Source: Nocardioides dongkuii
Lineage (GTDB): Bacteria; Actinomycetota; Actinomycetes; Propionibacteriales; Nocardioidaceae
Length of the DNA: 64,000 bases
Reading direction: 5' to 3'
NCBI RefSeq assembly: GCF_014127485.1
Contig: NZ_CP059903.1
Location: forward strand, 1,054,001-1,118,000
Below are positions 43,272-52,924 of the stretch, in pieces; within the stretch, counting starts at the first letter, position 1, and every line of letters starts with the position of its first letter. The notes below the pieces were generated by a model. The model did not search any database, was not told the DNA's origin, and was given only the letters and a program-made list of their open reading frames with translations. The position numbers were made by a program, and so were the translations under genes.

Positions 43272-44572
43272 AGCAGGGCCTTCCCTTCCAGGACCTCGGC
43301 GAGGAAGTCCGCGGACTCCTTCGGTGTCGACTCATCGACCGAGTCGGGGGAGTGCCACACGCTCTGGATCGCGCTTGAGATCGTGGCGTAGTAGGCGCTC
43401 TTGGGGCGGGGACCGCCCGAGTCGACGCTCTCCCGGAACAGCTCGAGCAGGTCGGGCGGGTAGGCCTCGGCGAGCTCCGGTGCCTCGTACGCCGTCGCGG
43501 TCGCCGGCATCAGCCCGGCGTCGACGGCGAGAGCCACCTGGGAGTCGGTGTCGGTGATGCACTGCGCGGCCTCGACGGCGAAGTCGCGGTGCTTGCTGAA
43601 CGCGCCCACCCCGACGTCGATGCCGCCGACCGGGGGCCGGGACTCCATGTCCGGGACCGTCCGGGGGTAGCGGGCCCAGCCGAGGTCCTCGTACTGCTCC
43701 TCGGTGATGCCGTTCTCGGGGGAGGGGGCGTAGTTCTTGTAGACGAAGGTCCAGTTGGTCATGAACTCACCCGGCCCCGCGAACATCGCGGGGAGGCTGG
43801 TGCCCTCGTTGGAGACGCTGAGGTCGCTCTGCGCGGCGCGGGACTTCGCGAGCTTCTCGATCACCGCCGCCGCGGCACGGCCGGCCTCGGAGTCGATGTC
43901 GACCGAGGCGTCCTTGCCGGCCTCGGCGTCGGAGATGATCTCGCCGCCCGCGCCCTGGACGAGCGCATTGATCCACACGACGTACGCCTCGTACTTGTTG
44001 GCCTGGACGCCGACCGTGGCGCCGGGGACCGAGGAGGCGGCGTCGATGACCTGGTCCCAGGTGACCGGCCGGCTCATGTCCAGCCCGGCCTCCTTGGCCA
44101 GCGACTTGCGGTACCAGAGCACCTGGGTGTTGGCCCAGAGCGGGATCGCGTAGATGCGGTCGTCCCAGCGCACGGTCTCGGCGATGCCGTCGAGCGTGTC
44201 CTCGGTGACGACGTCGTCGGGCATCTCCTCCAGCCACCCGGCGTTGGCGAACTCCGGCACGAAGACCGGGTCGAGGTTCATCAGGTCGGTGGTGTCGTCC
44301 TCGGCGGCGAGGCGACGCGCGAGCTGGATCCGCTGGTCGGTCGCGCCGGTGGGCAGCAGCTCGGTCTCGATGTCGTACCGGTCGGTGCTGCACCGCTCCG
44401 CGATCACGTCGAGGACCTCGACGCCGTCGGGGTTGATGTACCAGGTCAGGACCGGCTTCCCCTCCTCGCTGCACGCGGCGAGCAGGGTGCCTCCCAGGAC
44501 GGCGGCGGCGGCGAGCGCGACCCGCCGACGTGCCCTTGCGCGGCGTGCTGGTCGTGCGGACGTTCTGCTCAT
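43268..44572 (-). CDS. lpqY: LpqY-type trehalose-binding lipoprotein
   Basis: A 434-residue extracellular solute-binding lipoprotein. Arg-rich start, hydrophobic core and lipobox LLAAC with the acylated Cys at residue 34. The mature part has ERCSTDRY, RIQLARRLA, NTQVLWYR and VQANKYEAYVVWINALVQGAGG, which closely recall mycobacterial LpqY, the trehalose-recycling receptor. The order receptor-permease-permease-ATPase is the same as lpqY-sugABC. The ATG at 44572 follows GGGAGGGG. Trehalose is thus the likely ligand; a related disaccharide cannot be excluded. Confidence 0.82.
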   Translation of the reverse strand: MSRTSARPARRARARRRVALAAAAVLGGTLLAACSEEGKPVLTWYINPDGVEVLDVIAERCSTDRYDIETELLPTGATDQRIQLARRLAAEDDTTDLMNLDPVFVPEFANAGWLEEMPDDVVTEDTLDGIAETVRWDDRIYAIPLWANTQVLWYRKSLAKEAGLDMSRPVTWDQVIDAASSVPGATVGVQANKYEAYVVWINALVQGAGGEIISDAEAGKDASVDIDSEAGRAAAAVIEKLAKSRAAQSDLSVSNEGTSLPAMFAGPGEFMTNWTFVYKNYAPSPENGITEEQYEDLGWARYPRTVPDMESRPPVGGIDVGVGAFSKHRDFAVEAAQCITDTDSQVALAVDAGLMPATATAYEAPELAEAYPPDLLELFRESVDSGGPRPKSAYYATISSAIQSVWHSPDSVDESTPKESADFLAEVLEGKALL

Positions 44573-44606
44573 CTGGCCCCTCCCGGATTGCGTGGCCTGG
44601 GTCACA

Positions 44607-44636
44607 CGTCTAGTCCCTCGCCGAGTGGTTTGTCCA
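44607..44636 (-). promoter_or_regulatory. possible promoter of the lpqY-sugABC operon
   Basis: On the minus strand, TGGACA (44631-44636) and TAGACG (44607-44612) are separated by 18 bases, near a sigma-A spacing. TGGACA overlaps an AGTGG/CCACT inverted repeat (44624-44638). A second palindrome, GGAAACGTTCC at 44657-44667, could be a LacI-type operator. Confidence 0.35.
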
Positions 44637-44717
44637 CTGCCCGAAGGCGATCGGCAGGAAACGTTCCGCGTCACGCTCCCGTCACGGGGAGGGCGCGGCG
44701 GCGGGAGGAGCGCCCGG

Positions 44718-45647
44718 TCAGGCGCGGTCGGCGTTCCTGCGGATCGCCGCCGTGAAGGTCTCGAACAGCGCCGGCGGCATGTCGTGGCCCATGCCGTCGA
44801 CCAGCAGCAGCTCCGCGCCCGGGACCGCCGCTGCGGTGGCGCGGCCCCCCGAGACGTGCACCATCTTGTCGGCGAGCCCGTGGATCACGAGGGTGGGGAC
44901 CTTGACGCTCCGCAGCCGCGCGCCGCGGTTGGGCTGGGTGAGGATCGCCAGCATCTGGCGCAGCACGCCGGACGCGCTGACGCCGCGGTCGTAGGTCTCC
45001 TCGGCGCGGGCCCGGGTCTCCTCCGCCGGCTGGGGGTACGCCGGGGAGCCGATCATCCGCCACATCGCGGCGCTGGCCTTGACGTACGCCTCCCGCGAGG
45101 GGCCGCGGCCCCCGATCAGCGCCGGGAACAGCGAGGGGTTCTGCCAGCCGACGGTGCGCTTGCCGGTCGTGGACATGATGCTGGTCAGCGACCGGACCCG
45201 GGACGGCTCCTCGATCGCCAGCGTCTGCGCGATCATGCCGCCCATCGAGACGCCCACGACGTGCGCGGAGTCGATGCCGAGGTGGTCGAGGAGGCCGGTG
45301 GCGTCCCGGGCCATGTCGGAGATGTCGTACGGCGCCCGCACGGGCGCCCCGAGGAACGCCCGCACCAGCGTGGTGCGGCTGACCCGCCCGCCGACCCGCG
45401 AGGATCGGCCGGTGTCGCGGTTGTCGTAGCGGATCACGAAGAAACCGCGCTCGGCCAGCAGCCGGCAGAGGTCCGGGTCCCACCAGGTCATCGGGCCGCC
45501 CAGGCCCATCACCAGCAGCAGCGGGTCGGCGTCGGGGTCGCCGAAGGTCTGGTAGCAGAGCTCGACCCCGCTCGAGACCGGGGCGAAGAGCTCGCCGGAC
45601 TGCGCGACGGGAGTGGCGGACTCGTGCGCGGAGCGCGTGCTGGTCAT
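44718..45647 (-). CDS. alpha/beta hydrolase
   Basis: A 309-residue alpha/beta-hydrolase fold protein. The nucleophile elbow is GVSMGGM (about 122-128), with oxyanion segment MGLGGPMTWWDPDL and a C-terminal His in DGMGHDMPP (about 287). Resembles the esterase/aclacinomycin methylesterase-like group. ATG at 45647; a TTG six bases upstream is possible but less likely. Substrate unknown. Confidence 0.83.
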   Translation of the reverse strand: MTSTRSAHESATPVAQSGELFAPVSSGVELCYQTFGDPDADPLLLVMGLGGPMTWWDPDLCRLLAERGFFVIRYDNRDTGRSSRVGGRVSRTTLVRAFLGAPVRAPYDISDMARDATGLLDHLGIDSAHVVGVSMGGMIAQTLAIEEPSRVRSLTSIMSTTGKRTVGWQNPSLFPALIGGRGPSREAYVKASAAMWRMIGSPAYPQPAEETRARAEETYDRGVSASGVLRQMLAILTQPNRGARLRSVKVPTLVIHGLADKMVHVSGGRATAAAVPGAELLLVDGMGHDMPPALFETFTAAIRRNADRA

Positions 45648-45729
45648 GGACAAGAGTGTTCCCTAACCCGCGGGGTGGACGAAATGACCCGAAAGGCTGG
45701 ATTTCCTAGGGTTTCGGCCTCTGGCGCCG

Positions 45730-45735
45730 TACGGT
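45730..45735 (+). promoter_or_regulatory. -10 element, leaderless lipase-like gene
   Basis: TACGGT, 6 bases before the GTG at 45742. Confidence 0.45.
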
Positions 45736-45741
45736 CGGCAT

Positions 45742-46581
45742 GTGAGCCAGCCCACCTTGGCGTCCTTCCTCCTCCCGGACGGCTTCGCCCGACCCGGGGT
45801 GGCGGCCGTCCTCCGCGAGGCCAGCCTGGTCGGCGAGGCCGGCCGGCACGTCCTGCGGCGGGTGGCGGACCGCCGCGTGCGCCGGGCCACGCCGTACGCC
45901 GCGCGGGCGCTGGACCGCACCGCCGACCCCGTCCTGCTGGTCCCGGGCTTCCTCGCCGGCGACAACTCGCTGGCCTTCATGGCGGCGGTGCTGCGGCAGC
46001 GGGGCTTCCGCACCTACCGCTCCCAGATCCGCGCCAACGTCGGCTGCACGCTCGACGCCGCCGCCCAGCTCGAGACGCGCCTGGAGTCGATCGCCATCCG
46101 GCGCGGCAGCCGCGTCCAGCTCGTGGGGCACAGCCTCGGCGGCATGCTGGCCCGCGGCATCGCCGTACGCCGGCCGGACCTGGTCTCGGGCATCGTCACG
46201 ATGGGCAGCCCGATGCTCGCGCCGGGCGCCCACCACGGCGCGCTGACGGCGAGCGTGGAGATGCTCGTCCGGCTCAGCCGGGCCGGGCTGCCCGGCCTGA
46301 TGTCCGAGGACTGCGTCGGCGGCGCCTGCGCGCGCCAGAGCTTCGACGAGAGCCGGCAGCCGGTCCCCGCCGACGTCGCCTTCACGGCGATCTACAGCAA
46401 GCGCGACGGGATCGTCGACTGGCGGGCCTGCGTCGACCCGACCGCGGCCGCGATCGAGGTCACCGCCAGCCACATCGGCATGGCGGTGGACCCCCGGGTC
46501 GTCGACCACGTCGCCGCGGTGCTGGCGCCGACCTCGACGGCGTCCTCAGTGCTCGAAGTCGATCGCGGAGTAAGCGCGTAG
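45742..46581 (+). CDS. alpha/beta hydrolase, lipase-like
   Basis: A 279-residue hydrolase. [31 protein letters not shown] is the usual first strand and oxyanion loop of triacylglycerol-lipase-like proteins; the nucleophile elbow is GHSLGGM (about 132-138) and the catalytic His is in ASHIGM near the C-terminus. No signal peptide. Its 3' end overlaps the convergent glpX by 36 bases. Confidence 0.83.
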   Translation: MSQPTLASFLLPDGFARPGVAAVLREASLVGEAGRHVLRRVADRRVRRATPYAARALDRTADPVLLVPGFLAGDNSLAFMAAVLRQRGFRTYRSQIRANVGCTLDAAAQLETRLESIAIRRGSRVQLVGHSLGGMLARGIAVRRPDLVSGIVTMGSPMLAPGAHHGALTASVEMLVRLSRAGLPGLMSEDCVGGACARQSFDESRQPVPADVAFTAIYSKRDGIVDWRACVDPTAAAIEVTASHIGMAVDPRVVDHVAAVLAPTSTASSVLEVDRGVSA

Positions 46582-47568
46582 CTTCTGCAGGCGGTGCTCG
46601 GAGGTGATCGAGCGGATCGTGCCGCTGCGCGAGCGCATCACCAGCGAGTGGGTCGTGGCCCCGCCCGCGGCGTACCGGACGCCGCGCATCAGGTCGCCGT
46701 CGGTGATGCCGGTGGCGACGAAGAAGCAGTCGTCGCCGGTCACCAGGTCGTCGGTGCCGAGCACGAAGTCGGGGTCCAGGTCGTGGCCGGCGTCCAGCGC
46801 CCGCTGCCGCTCCTCGTCGTCCTGCGGCCAGAGCTGACCCTGGATCACGCCGCCCATGCACTTCATCGCGCACGCGGTGATGATCGCCTCGGGGGTGCCG
46901 CCGACCCCCAGGAGCAGGTCGACGCCGCTCTCGGGCCGGGCGGCGGAGATCGCGCCCGCGACGTCGCCGTCGACGAGGAACCTGATCCGCGCCCCGGTGG
47001 CCCGGATGTCGTCGACCAGCTGCTGGTGCCGGGGCCGGTCGAGGAGCACGACGGTGACGTCCTCGGCCTTGCCGCCCTTGGCCTTGGCGACCTGGTGGAT
47101 GTTCTCGGCGACCGGGAAGCGGATGTCGACGGCGTCGGCGGCCTCCGGGCCGGTGGCGAGCTTGTCCATGTAGAAGACCGCGGACGGGTCGTACATCGAG
47201 CCGCGCGGGGAGACCGCCAGCACCGAGACCGCGTTGCTCATCCCCTTGGCGGTCAGCGTGGTGCCGTCGATCGGGTCGACCGCCACGTCGCACTCGGGGC
47301 CGGTGCCGTCGCCGACCTCCTCGCCGTTGTAGAGCATCGGGGCGTTGTCCTTCTCGCCCTCGCCGATGACGACGGTGCCGCGCATGCCGATCGTCGAGAT
47401 CATCACGCGCATCGCGTTGACGGCGACGCCGTCGGCGCCGTTCTTGTCGCCACGCCCGACCCAGCGGCCGGCGGCCATGGCGGCCGCCTCGGTGACCCGG
47501 ACCAGCTCCAGTGCGAGGTTGCGGTCGGGGGACGCGGGGGCGGCGCTCATGCTCTCGGGGTCCGTCAT
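46546..47568 (-). CDS. glpX: class II fructose-1,6-bisphosphatase
   Basis: A 340-residue GlpX-type phosphatase of gluconeogenesis. Metal and substrate residues are in [11 protein letters not shown] (about 70-80), [13 protein letters not shown] (about 97-109) and the [20 protein letters not shown] segment. ATG at 47568 favoured over a GTG nine bases upstream by TAGGGT seven bases before it. Position near fumarase matches mycobacteria. Confidence 0.95.
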   Translation of the reverse strand: MTDPESMSAAPASPDRNLALELVRVTEAAAMAAGRWVGRGDKNGADGVAVNAMRVMISTIGMRGTVVIGEGEKDNAPMLYNGEEVGDGTGPECDVAVDPIDGTTLTAKGMSNAVSVLAVSPRGSMYDPSAVFYMDKLATGPEAADAVDIRFPVAENIHQVAKAKGGKAEDVTVVLLDRPRHQQLVDDIRATGARIRFLVDGDVAGAISAARPESGVDLLLGVGGTPEAIITACAMKCMGGVIQGQLWPQDDEERQRALDAGHDLDPDFVLGTDDLVTGDDCFFVATGITDGDLMRGVRYAAGGATTHSLVMRSRSGTIRSITSEHRLQKLRAYSAIDFEH

Positions 47569-47575
47569 GGTCGGC

Positions 47576-47581
47576 ACCCTA
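47576..47581 (-). promoter_or_regulatory. -10 element, leaderless glpX
   Basis: TAGGGT on the minus strand, 7 bases before the ATG at 47568. Confidence 0.55.
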
Positions 47582-47611
47582 TCGTCGGTCGCGTGGGCAC
47601 CCGGCCACCGA

Positions 47612-48649
47612 TCAGGTGCCGTAGACGGCGACCTCGCTGGCCTTGACGCTGAAGGTCACCGGGGACCCCGGGGCCAGGCCGAGCTCGGCGACGGCGTACG
47701 CCGTGACGTCGGCCGCCAGGTCGCCCGCCCGGACCCGCACCTGGTCGCCGCGCGGCTCGAGGTCCGTGACGACGACGCGGAACGCGTTGCGGGGGCTGCC
47801 GCCCGGGGCCTCACGGAACACCGAGACCGCGGCCGGGCGGAAGACCGCGACCACGGGGTCGCCGGGCTGCGGGGCGGGACCGGTCACGATCCCGTGCACG
47901 ACGTGCCCGGACGGCGCCCGGACGCCGCCGGCCCAGGTGCCGCGCACCATGTCCAGCCCGGCGACCCGGGCCGCGAAGGCGCTCCGCGGGCGGGACAGGA
48001 CCTCGGCGGCGGGGCCGTCCTCGACGACCCGCCCGCCGTCGAGCACCACCACCCGGTCGGCCAGCAGCAGCGCGTCCAGGGCGTCGTGGGTGACCACGAC
48101 CGCCGTGCGCCCCTCGAGCACCCGGCGCAGCGTCTGGCGCAGCGCCGGCGCGACCGCCACGTCGAGGGCCGCGAGCGGCTCGTCGAGCAGCAGCAGCGAC
48201 GGCTCCGCGGCGAGCGCGCGGGCCAGGGCCACCCGCTGGCCCTGGCCGCCGGAGAGCTCGCCGGGCCTCCGGTCCGCGAGGTCGCCCACCCCGACCTCGT
48301 CCAGCCAGCGCCGGGCCGTGTCGCGGGCCGCCCGCCGGCCGGCGCCGCGGCTGCGCGGGCCGAAGGCGACGTTGTCCAGCACGCCCAGGTGGGGGAAGAG
48401 CAGCGGGTCCTGGGCGAGCAGGGCGACCCGCCGGTCGTGCGGCGCGACCCACGCGTGCCGGCCGGTGAGCTCGCGGCCGCCGAGGACGACCCGTCCGTCG
48501 TCGGGCCGCAGCAGGCCGGCGACCAGGTCGAGCGTGGTCGACTTCCCGGCGCCGTTGGGACCCAGGACGGCGAGGGTCTGGCCCGCGGCGACGTCGAGCG
48601 CCACGTCGTACCCCCGGCCGGCGACGCGGGCGTCCAGGTGCAGGCTCAC
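47612..48649 (-). CDS. modC: molybdate ABC importer ATP-binding protein
   Basis: A 345-residue ABC ATPase. Walker [10 protein letters not shown] (about 30-38), signature [14 protein letters not shown], Walker [14 protein letters not shown] and H-loop VTHDALDAL. The C-terminal region (about 275-345, ending [14 protein letters not shown]) is a TOBE/MOP-type domain, as in ModC. It overlaps modB by four bases and ends the operon. Confidence 0.88.
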   Translation of the reverse strand: MSLHLDARVAGRGYDVALDVAAGQTLAVLGPNGAGKSTTLDLVAGLLRPDDGRVVLGGRELTGRHAWVAPHDRRVALLAQDPLLFPHLGVLDNVAFGPRSRGAGRRAARDTARRWLDEVGVGDLADRRPGELSGGQGQRVALARALAAEPSLLLLDEPLAALDVAVAPALRQTLRRVLEGRTAVVVTHDALDALLLADRVVVLDGGRVVEDGPAAEVLSRPRSAFAARVAGLDMVRGTWAGGVRAPSGHVVHGIVTGPAPQPGDPVVAVFRPAAVSVFREAPGGSPRNAFRVVVTDLEPRGDQVRVRAGDLAADVTAYAVAELGLAPGSPVTFSVKASEVAVYGT

Positions 48650-49434
48650 GACGCGGCGCTCCCGGGTCGGGCGAGCCCGATCACCACCACGGCCACGACC
48701 ACCAGCAGCAGCGACATCGCGACCGCCGCGTCGGGGTCGGTCGCCCGGAGGCCGTAGATGTAGAGCGGCAGGGTGCGGGTGGTGCCCTCGAGGCTGCCGG
48801 CGAAGGTGACGGTGGCGCCGAACTCGCCGAGCGACCGGGCGAAGGCGAGGACCGTCCCGGAGACCAGGCCCGGCAGCACGACCGGCAGCGTGACCCGGCG
48901 CAGGACGGTCGTGGGCCGGGCGCCGAGGGTGGCGGCGACGACCTCGTAGCGCTGCCCGGCGCTGCGCAGCGACCCCTCGAGGCTGACGACGAGGAACGGC
49001 AGGGAGACGAAGGTCTGGGCGAGCACGACGGCCACGGTCGAGAACGCGACCTGGACGCCCAGCGCCTCGAGCTCGGCGCCGAGCAGGCCGCGGCGGCCGA
49101 AGGTGTAGAGCAGTGCGATGCCGCCGACGACCGGCGGCAGCACCAGCGGCAGCAGGACGGCGGAGCGCACCAGCCCCTGGCCGGGGAACGACGTCCGGGC
49201 CAGGACCAGCGCCATCGGCACGCCGAGCAGGAGGCAGAGCAGGGTGCTGGACCCCGCGGTGCGCAGGCTGAGGCCGAGCGCGGTGCGGGCGGAGTCCGAG
49301 GTGACCAGCGCGGGGACGTCGGCCCAGGCGACGCGGGAGAGCATCCCGGCCAGGGGGAGCAGCACCAGGGCGGCGCCGAGCGCGGCAGGCAGGAAGATCC
49401 AGGCGGGTACGCCGACCTGGCGTGGCGCCGCCAC
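48646..49434 (-). CDS. modB: molybdate ABC importer permease
   Basis: A 262-residue permease with five to six hydrophobic segments. The EAA loop is [28 protein letters not shown] (about 158-185), typical of ModB. GTG start directly next to the modA stop; 4-base overlap with modC. Confidence 0.88.
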   Translation of the reverse strand: MAAPRQVGVPAWIFLPAALGAALVLLPLAGMLSRVAWADVPALVTSDSARTALGLSLRTAGSSTLLCLLLGVPMALVLARTSFPGQGLVRSAVLLPLVLPPVVGGIALLYTFGRRGLLGAELEALGVQVAFSTVAVVLAQTFVSLPFLVVSLEGSLRSAGQRYEVVAATLGARPTTVLRRVTLPVVLPGLVSGTVLAFARSLGEFGATVTFAGSLEGTTRTLPLYIYGLRATDPDAAVAMSLLLVVVAVVVIGLARPGSAAS

Positions 49435-50217
49435 CTAGCGCGGCCCGCCGAAGCCGGCCGCGGCGAGCGCGGCCCGGCCGGTGTCGCCGAGGACGAGGTC
49501 GACGAACTCCTCCGCCAGCGCCGGCTCGTCACTGTCCGCGAGGGCGACCACGGGGTAGTCGTTGATCACCTCCGCGGCCTCCGGGACGGCGATCCCCTCC
49601 ACGTCGTCCCCGGCGGTCGCGACGTCGGTGACGTAGACCAAGCCGGCGTCGGCCTCGCCGGCCGCGACCTTCGCCAGGACGTCGGTCACCGACTGCTCCT
49701 CGCTCACCGGTGCCAGCGTGACGCCGCCGAGCTCGGCCAGGGCGAGGGCCGCGGCGCCGCACGGCACCTCGGGCGCGCAGACGACGAGGTCGAGCCCCCG
49801 GTCGCCGTCGAGGTCCTCCAGGGACCGGACCCCGGCCGGGTTGCCCGCCGGGACGGCGATCTCCAGCGTGTTGGTCGCGAACGTCCGCGGCTCCCCGGCC
49901 GCGAGGCCGTCGGCGACCAGCCGGTCCATGGTCGCGGTGTCGGCCGTGGCCAGCACGTCGGCGCGGGCGCCCTCCTGGAGCTGGGTGACCAGGTCGGCGG
50001 AGCCGCCGAGGGAGAGCTCGACGTCGACCCCGTCGTGGGTGGCCGCGAACTGCTCGGCCAGCTGCTCGAACGGCTCGGTGAGCGAGGCGGCGGCGTACAC
50101 GGTGAGGGTGCGCTCCCCGTCCCCATCTCCGCCTTCGCCGCAGCCGGCGAGGGGGAGCAGGGCCAGCAGGCCGAGCAGGACGCTGAGCGCCGTGGCGCGG
50201 GTCGGTCGGCCGGTCAC
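49435..50217 (-). CDS. modA: molybdate-binding lipoprotein
   Basis: A 260-residue solute-binding protein. The signal ends in lipobox PLAGC (Cys26), followed by an acidic Gly-rich linker. The mature domain has LTVYAAASLTEPFEQLAEQF and SLGGSADLVTQLQEGARADV, the oxyanion-binding segments of ModA. It overlaps the upstream regulator gene by four bases. Confidence 0.9.
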   Translation of the reverse strand: MTGRPTRATALSVLLGLLALLPLAGCGEGGDGDGERTLTVYAAASLTEPFEQLAEQFAATHDGVDVELSLGGSADLVTQLQEGARADVLATADTATMDRLVADGLAAGEPRTFATNTLEIAVPAGNPAGVRSLEDLDGDRGLDLVVCAPEVPCGAAALALAELGGVTLAPVSEEQSVTDVLAKVAAGEADAGLVYVTDVATAGDDVEGIAVPEAAEVINDYPVVALADSDEPALAEEFVDLVLGDTGRAALAAAGFGGPR

Positions 50218-50612
50218 GGGCGCTCCACGACGACGTTGGTCGACTTCACCGACGCGATGGCGCGGACGCCCGGCTCCAGGCCGAGCTCCTCGGCGGCCTC
50301 GGTGCTCATCAGCGAGACCATCCGGTAGGGCCCGCAGATCAGGTCGACCTGGGCCATCACGGTGTCCTTGCGGACCCGGGTGACGATGCCGGTGAGCCGG
50401 TTGCGCGCGCTGACGGCGGCGGCGCGGGGCGCCGCGCGGTCCGGGTGGTCGGCCAGCGACTCGGCCAGGGCGGCGAGGTCGCGGCCCTCGACCACGGCGC
50501 GCCCGCCGTCGTCGGACGTCGCCGCCACGCGCCCGGCGTCCACCCAGCGGCGCATGGTGTCGTCGCTGACGCCGAGGAGCTCGGCCGCCTCCGCGATCCG
50601 GTACGTCGTCAC
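50214..50612 (-). CDS. HTH-molbindin (TOBE) protein, putative Mo-responsive regulator
   Basis: A 132-residue fusion: an excisionase/MerR-like helix-turn-helix (YRIAEAAELLGVSDDTMRRWVDAGRV, about 4-29) and a single molybdopterin-binding TOBE/MOP domain (NRLTGIVTRVRKDTVMAQVDL, about 71-132). Unlike ModE it has one MOP domain. As first gene of the mod operon it is well placed to sense molybdate or tungstate and control the operon. GTG-start coupling to modA. CAGGAT six bases before the GTG may be the -10. Confidence 0.85.
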   Translation of the reverse strand: MTTYRIAEAAELLGVSDDTMRRWVDAGRVAATSDDGGRAVVEGRDLAALAESLADHPDRAAPRAAAVSARNRLTGIVTRVRKDTVMAQVDLICGPYRMVSLMSTEAAEELGLEPGVRAIASVKSTNVVVERP

Positions 50613-50667
50613 GCGCCCATCCTGCCGCAGATGCGGCTGTGTGGCGACGTTGCTTCCGCAGGTGCGG

Positions 50668-52011
50668 TCAGGCGGCCGCGGTCGCGCCCGCCCCCAGCAC
50701 GGTGTCGGCGAGCGCGACCGCCTGGCCGCGGAGGTCGGGGATGGCCTGGACCTCCCAGTCGCGGCCCCGGCGGGCCGCGCCCACCACGTGGAGACCCGGG
50801 GTGGCCCGGCCGTCGCGCCCGAGCGGCTGGCCGAGGTCGTCGACGTCGAGCCCGAGGCCGAGGGGGTGCGGGCGAAGCAGGCCGCGGTCGAGGAGCCGGT
50901 CGACGAGCGGGTTCCAGCCCGGCGTGTGCACGGGCGAGGGGCCGGTGCAGTTGACCACCTTGTCGAAGGACGCCGCCTCGACCTCGTGCGGCGACGCGAG
51001 GCGCAGCGCGCCCGCGGCGACCAGGCCGTCGATGCGGGCCGCCAGGTCGGGGGCGCTGCGGTGCCGGCGCACCTCCCAGTGCCGGGCGACGTGCCGCACG
51101 AAGCGCTGCTGGGCGTCGGCGTCCAGCGAGCGCCAGACCCGGTTGGCGTGCTCGCGCAGGGTGTCCAGGACGCCGCGCCACTCGCCGCCCGCCGCCTCGA
51201 CGGCGGCGCGGGTGCTGCCCAGCACGGTGGCCAGGCCGCCGCTCGGCGGCACCCACGGTCCGGTCGGGACCGGCCGGGCGCGGTGCGGCTGGGGGAGCAG
51301 CCCGTGCCGGGAGACCGCGACGATCTCGACGGCGGGGTCGGCGGCGTGCAGCTGCGCGGTGACGTCGAGCGCGGTGAGCCCGGTGCCGACCAGCAGCACC
51401 CGGTCGGAGGGGCCGACCCGCTCGACCAGGTCCTCGGCCCACGGGTCCGCGACGTACCGCTCGCCGAGCGTCTCGAGGTGCGCGAGCCGCCGGGGCGGGG
51501 GGTTGCCCAGCGCCAGCACCACGCGGTCCGCGGCGTACGACGCCCGGCCGCTGACCTCCTCGTCGACGGAGACGAGGAACGGCGCCTCGCCGTACGCCGC
51601 GTCCGGGACGGGCTCGACGTCGACCACGCGGCCGAGGTGTCGGGTCACGCTGCTGCCGGCGGGCACCCGGACCCGGTCGAGAACCTCGCTGAGGTAGTCG
51701 CCGTACACGCCGCGGGGGAGGAAGGAGAACTCGTGCGCGTCGACCCCGTGCGCCCGGCACCACCGCACCAGGTCGCCCGGGTCGTCCTCGTGGGCGCTGA
51801 GCCGGCACGCGTAGTTGTTCAGCGTGTGCAGCGGGTGCCGGGTGCGGTAGGCCAGCCCCGGCCCCACGCGTCCCGCGGCCTCGACGACGCGGACCTCGAC
51901 GGGGCGGTCGACCGTCGCGGTGCGCAGCAGGCGGGCGGCGGCGATGACGCCCCCGGCGCCGCCGCCGACGACCAGCACGCGGACGGGGACGGGCTCGGAT
52001 GCGGTCGGCAT
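50668..52011 (-). CDS. FAD/NAD(P)-binding oxidoreductase-like protein
   Basis: A 447-residue protein of the FAD-NAD(P)-binding (PF13454-like) group. The N-terminal dinucleotide motif VLVVGGGAGGVIAAARLL (about 12-29) and a second glycine motif VLLVGTGLTALDVTAQL are visible; HPLHTLNNYACRLSAHEDDPGDLVRWC is typical of the family. Reaction unknown. GAAGGAG precedes the ATG. An AT-rich palindrome lies just upstream. Confidence 0.82.
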   Translation of the reverse strand: MPTASEPVPVRVLVVGGGAGGVIAAARLLRTATVDRPVEVRVVEAAGRVGPGLAYRTRHPLHTLNNYACRLSAHEDDPGDLVRWCRAHGVDAHEFSFLPRGVYGDYLSEVLDRVRVPAGSSVTRHLGRVVDVEPVPDAAYGEAPFLVSVDEEVSGRASYAADRVVLALGNPPPRRLAHLETLGERYVADPWAEDLVERVGPSDRVLLVGTGLTALDVTAQLHAADPAVEIVAVSRHGLLPQPHRARPVPTGPWVPPSGGLATVLGSTRAAVEAAGGEWRGVLDTLREHANRVWRSLDADAQQRFVRHVARHWEVRRHRSAPDLAARIDGLVAAGALRLASPHEVEAASFDKVVNCTGPSPVHTPGWNPLVDRLLDRGLLRPHPLGLGLDVDDLGQPLGRDGRATPGLHVVGAARRGRDWEVQAIPDLRGQAVALADTVLGAGATAAA

Positions 52012-52020
52012 CGCTCTCCT

Positions 52021-52036
52021 TCAATAAGTCTATTGA
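52021..52036 (-). promoter_or_regulatory. AT-rich palindromic operator candidate
   Basis: TCAATA-N4-TATTGA, a 6+4+6 palindrome nine bases before the FAD-protein start, in a locally AT-rich patch unlike the surroundings. It overlaps the ribosome-binding region. The regulator is unknown. Confidence 0.4.
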
Positions 52037-52127
52037 GTTAGTAACCATACGAGAGGAAGCGGACGTCGCGCCAGCCGACCCGCGGGTGGGGCGTCGGGTC
52101 GCCGGAGCGGCCTGGGAGGATGGGCCG

Positions 52128-52709
52128 GTGAGCGAGTCGGGTCAGCAGAGCGAGACCGGACGTCCGGGCCGCTACCAGCGCACCACCGGAGGGCTCCTCG
52201 CGGCGATGCTCGTGCTGCTCCTGGCGGTCGCGGCGTTCGTGATCTTCCGCGGGGTCTTCCGCGACACGCCCCGGATCGAGCCGGAGCCGGTGGAGTACCT
52301 CCCGCTCGTGGAGTCGCTGCAGGACGCGGGCCGCGAGGTCGTCTACCCCCGCGAGCTGCCGGAGGGCTGGATGGTCACCACCGTCGTGGCCGAGCCCGGC
52401 GAGCGCCCGGCGTGGGGCCTGGGCATCCTCACCGACGACGGGCGGTTCGTCGGGCTGCGCCAGCAGGACGAGGACCTCGAGGACCTGCTCGCGGAGCACG
52501 TCGACGAGGAGACGACCGAGGAGGAGCCGCTGGAGGGCGTCGGCTCGGTCGCCCGGACCTGGGAGGCGTACGCCGACGAGGGCGGCGACCACGCGTACGC
52601 CGCGGAGGTCCGCACCGACGTCGGCGACGAGACGCTGCTGGTCTACGGATCGGCACCGGCCGAGGACCTGCGCACGCTGATCGAGTCGCTCACCCTCGAC
52701 GAGCGCTGA
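52128..52709 (+). CDS. DUF4245 membrane-anchored protein
   Basis: A 193-residue protein: polar N-terminus, one transmembrane helix (about 23-44), then an extracytoplasmic domain containing YPRELPEGWMVTTV and later WEAYADE. This matches DUF4245 and its position near xseB, glpX and fumarase is conserved in mycobacteria (Rv1100, from memory). Function unknown. The GTG at 52128 has GGGAGG upstream; longer frames do not. Confidence 0.8.
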   Translation: MSESGQQSETGRPGRYQRTTGGLLAAMLVLLLAVAAFVIFRGVFRDTPRIEPEPVEYLPLVESLQDAGREVVYPRELPEGWMVTTVVAEPGERPAWGLGILTDDGRFVGLRQQDEDLEDLLAEHVDEETTEEEPLEGVGSVARTWEAYADEGGDHAYAAEVRTDVGDETLLVYGSAPAEDLRTLIESLTLDER

Positions 52710-52717
52710 GCGCGAGC

Positions 52718-52924
52718 TCAGTCGTCGTCGGCGGCGATCGCCTCGTCCAGGCGCTTGCGGGCGCCGTCGAGCCAGTCCTGGCACTGGGTGGCGAGTCGCT
52801 CCCCGCGCTCCCACAGCGCGAGCGACTCCTCGAGCGTCGTGCCGCCCGCCTCGAGCCGGCGTACGACGTCGACGAGCTCCTCCCGGGCCTGCTCGTAGGA
52901 CGGCTCGGTCTGCTGCTCAGCCAT
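52718..52924 (-). CDS. xseB: exodeoxyribonuclease VII small subunit
   Basis: A 68-residue Xse[37 protein letters not shown] is the full family motif, a two-helix coiled coil that joins XseA. ATG at 52924, overlapping xseA by eight bases. Confidence 0.93.
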   Translation of the reverse strand: MAEQQTEPSYEQAREELVDVVRRLEAGGTTLEESLALWERGERLATQCQDWLDGARKRLDEAIAADDD

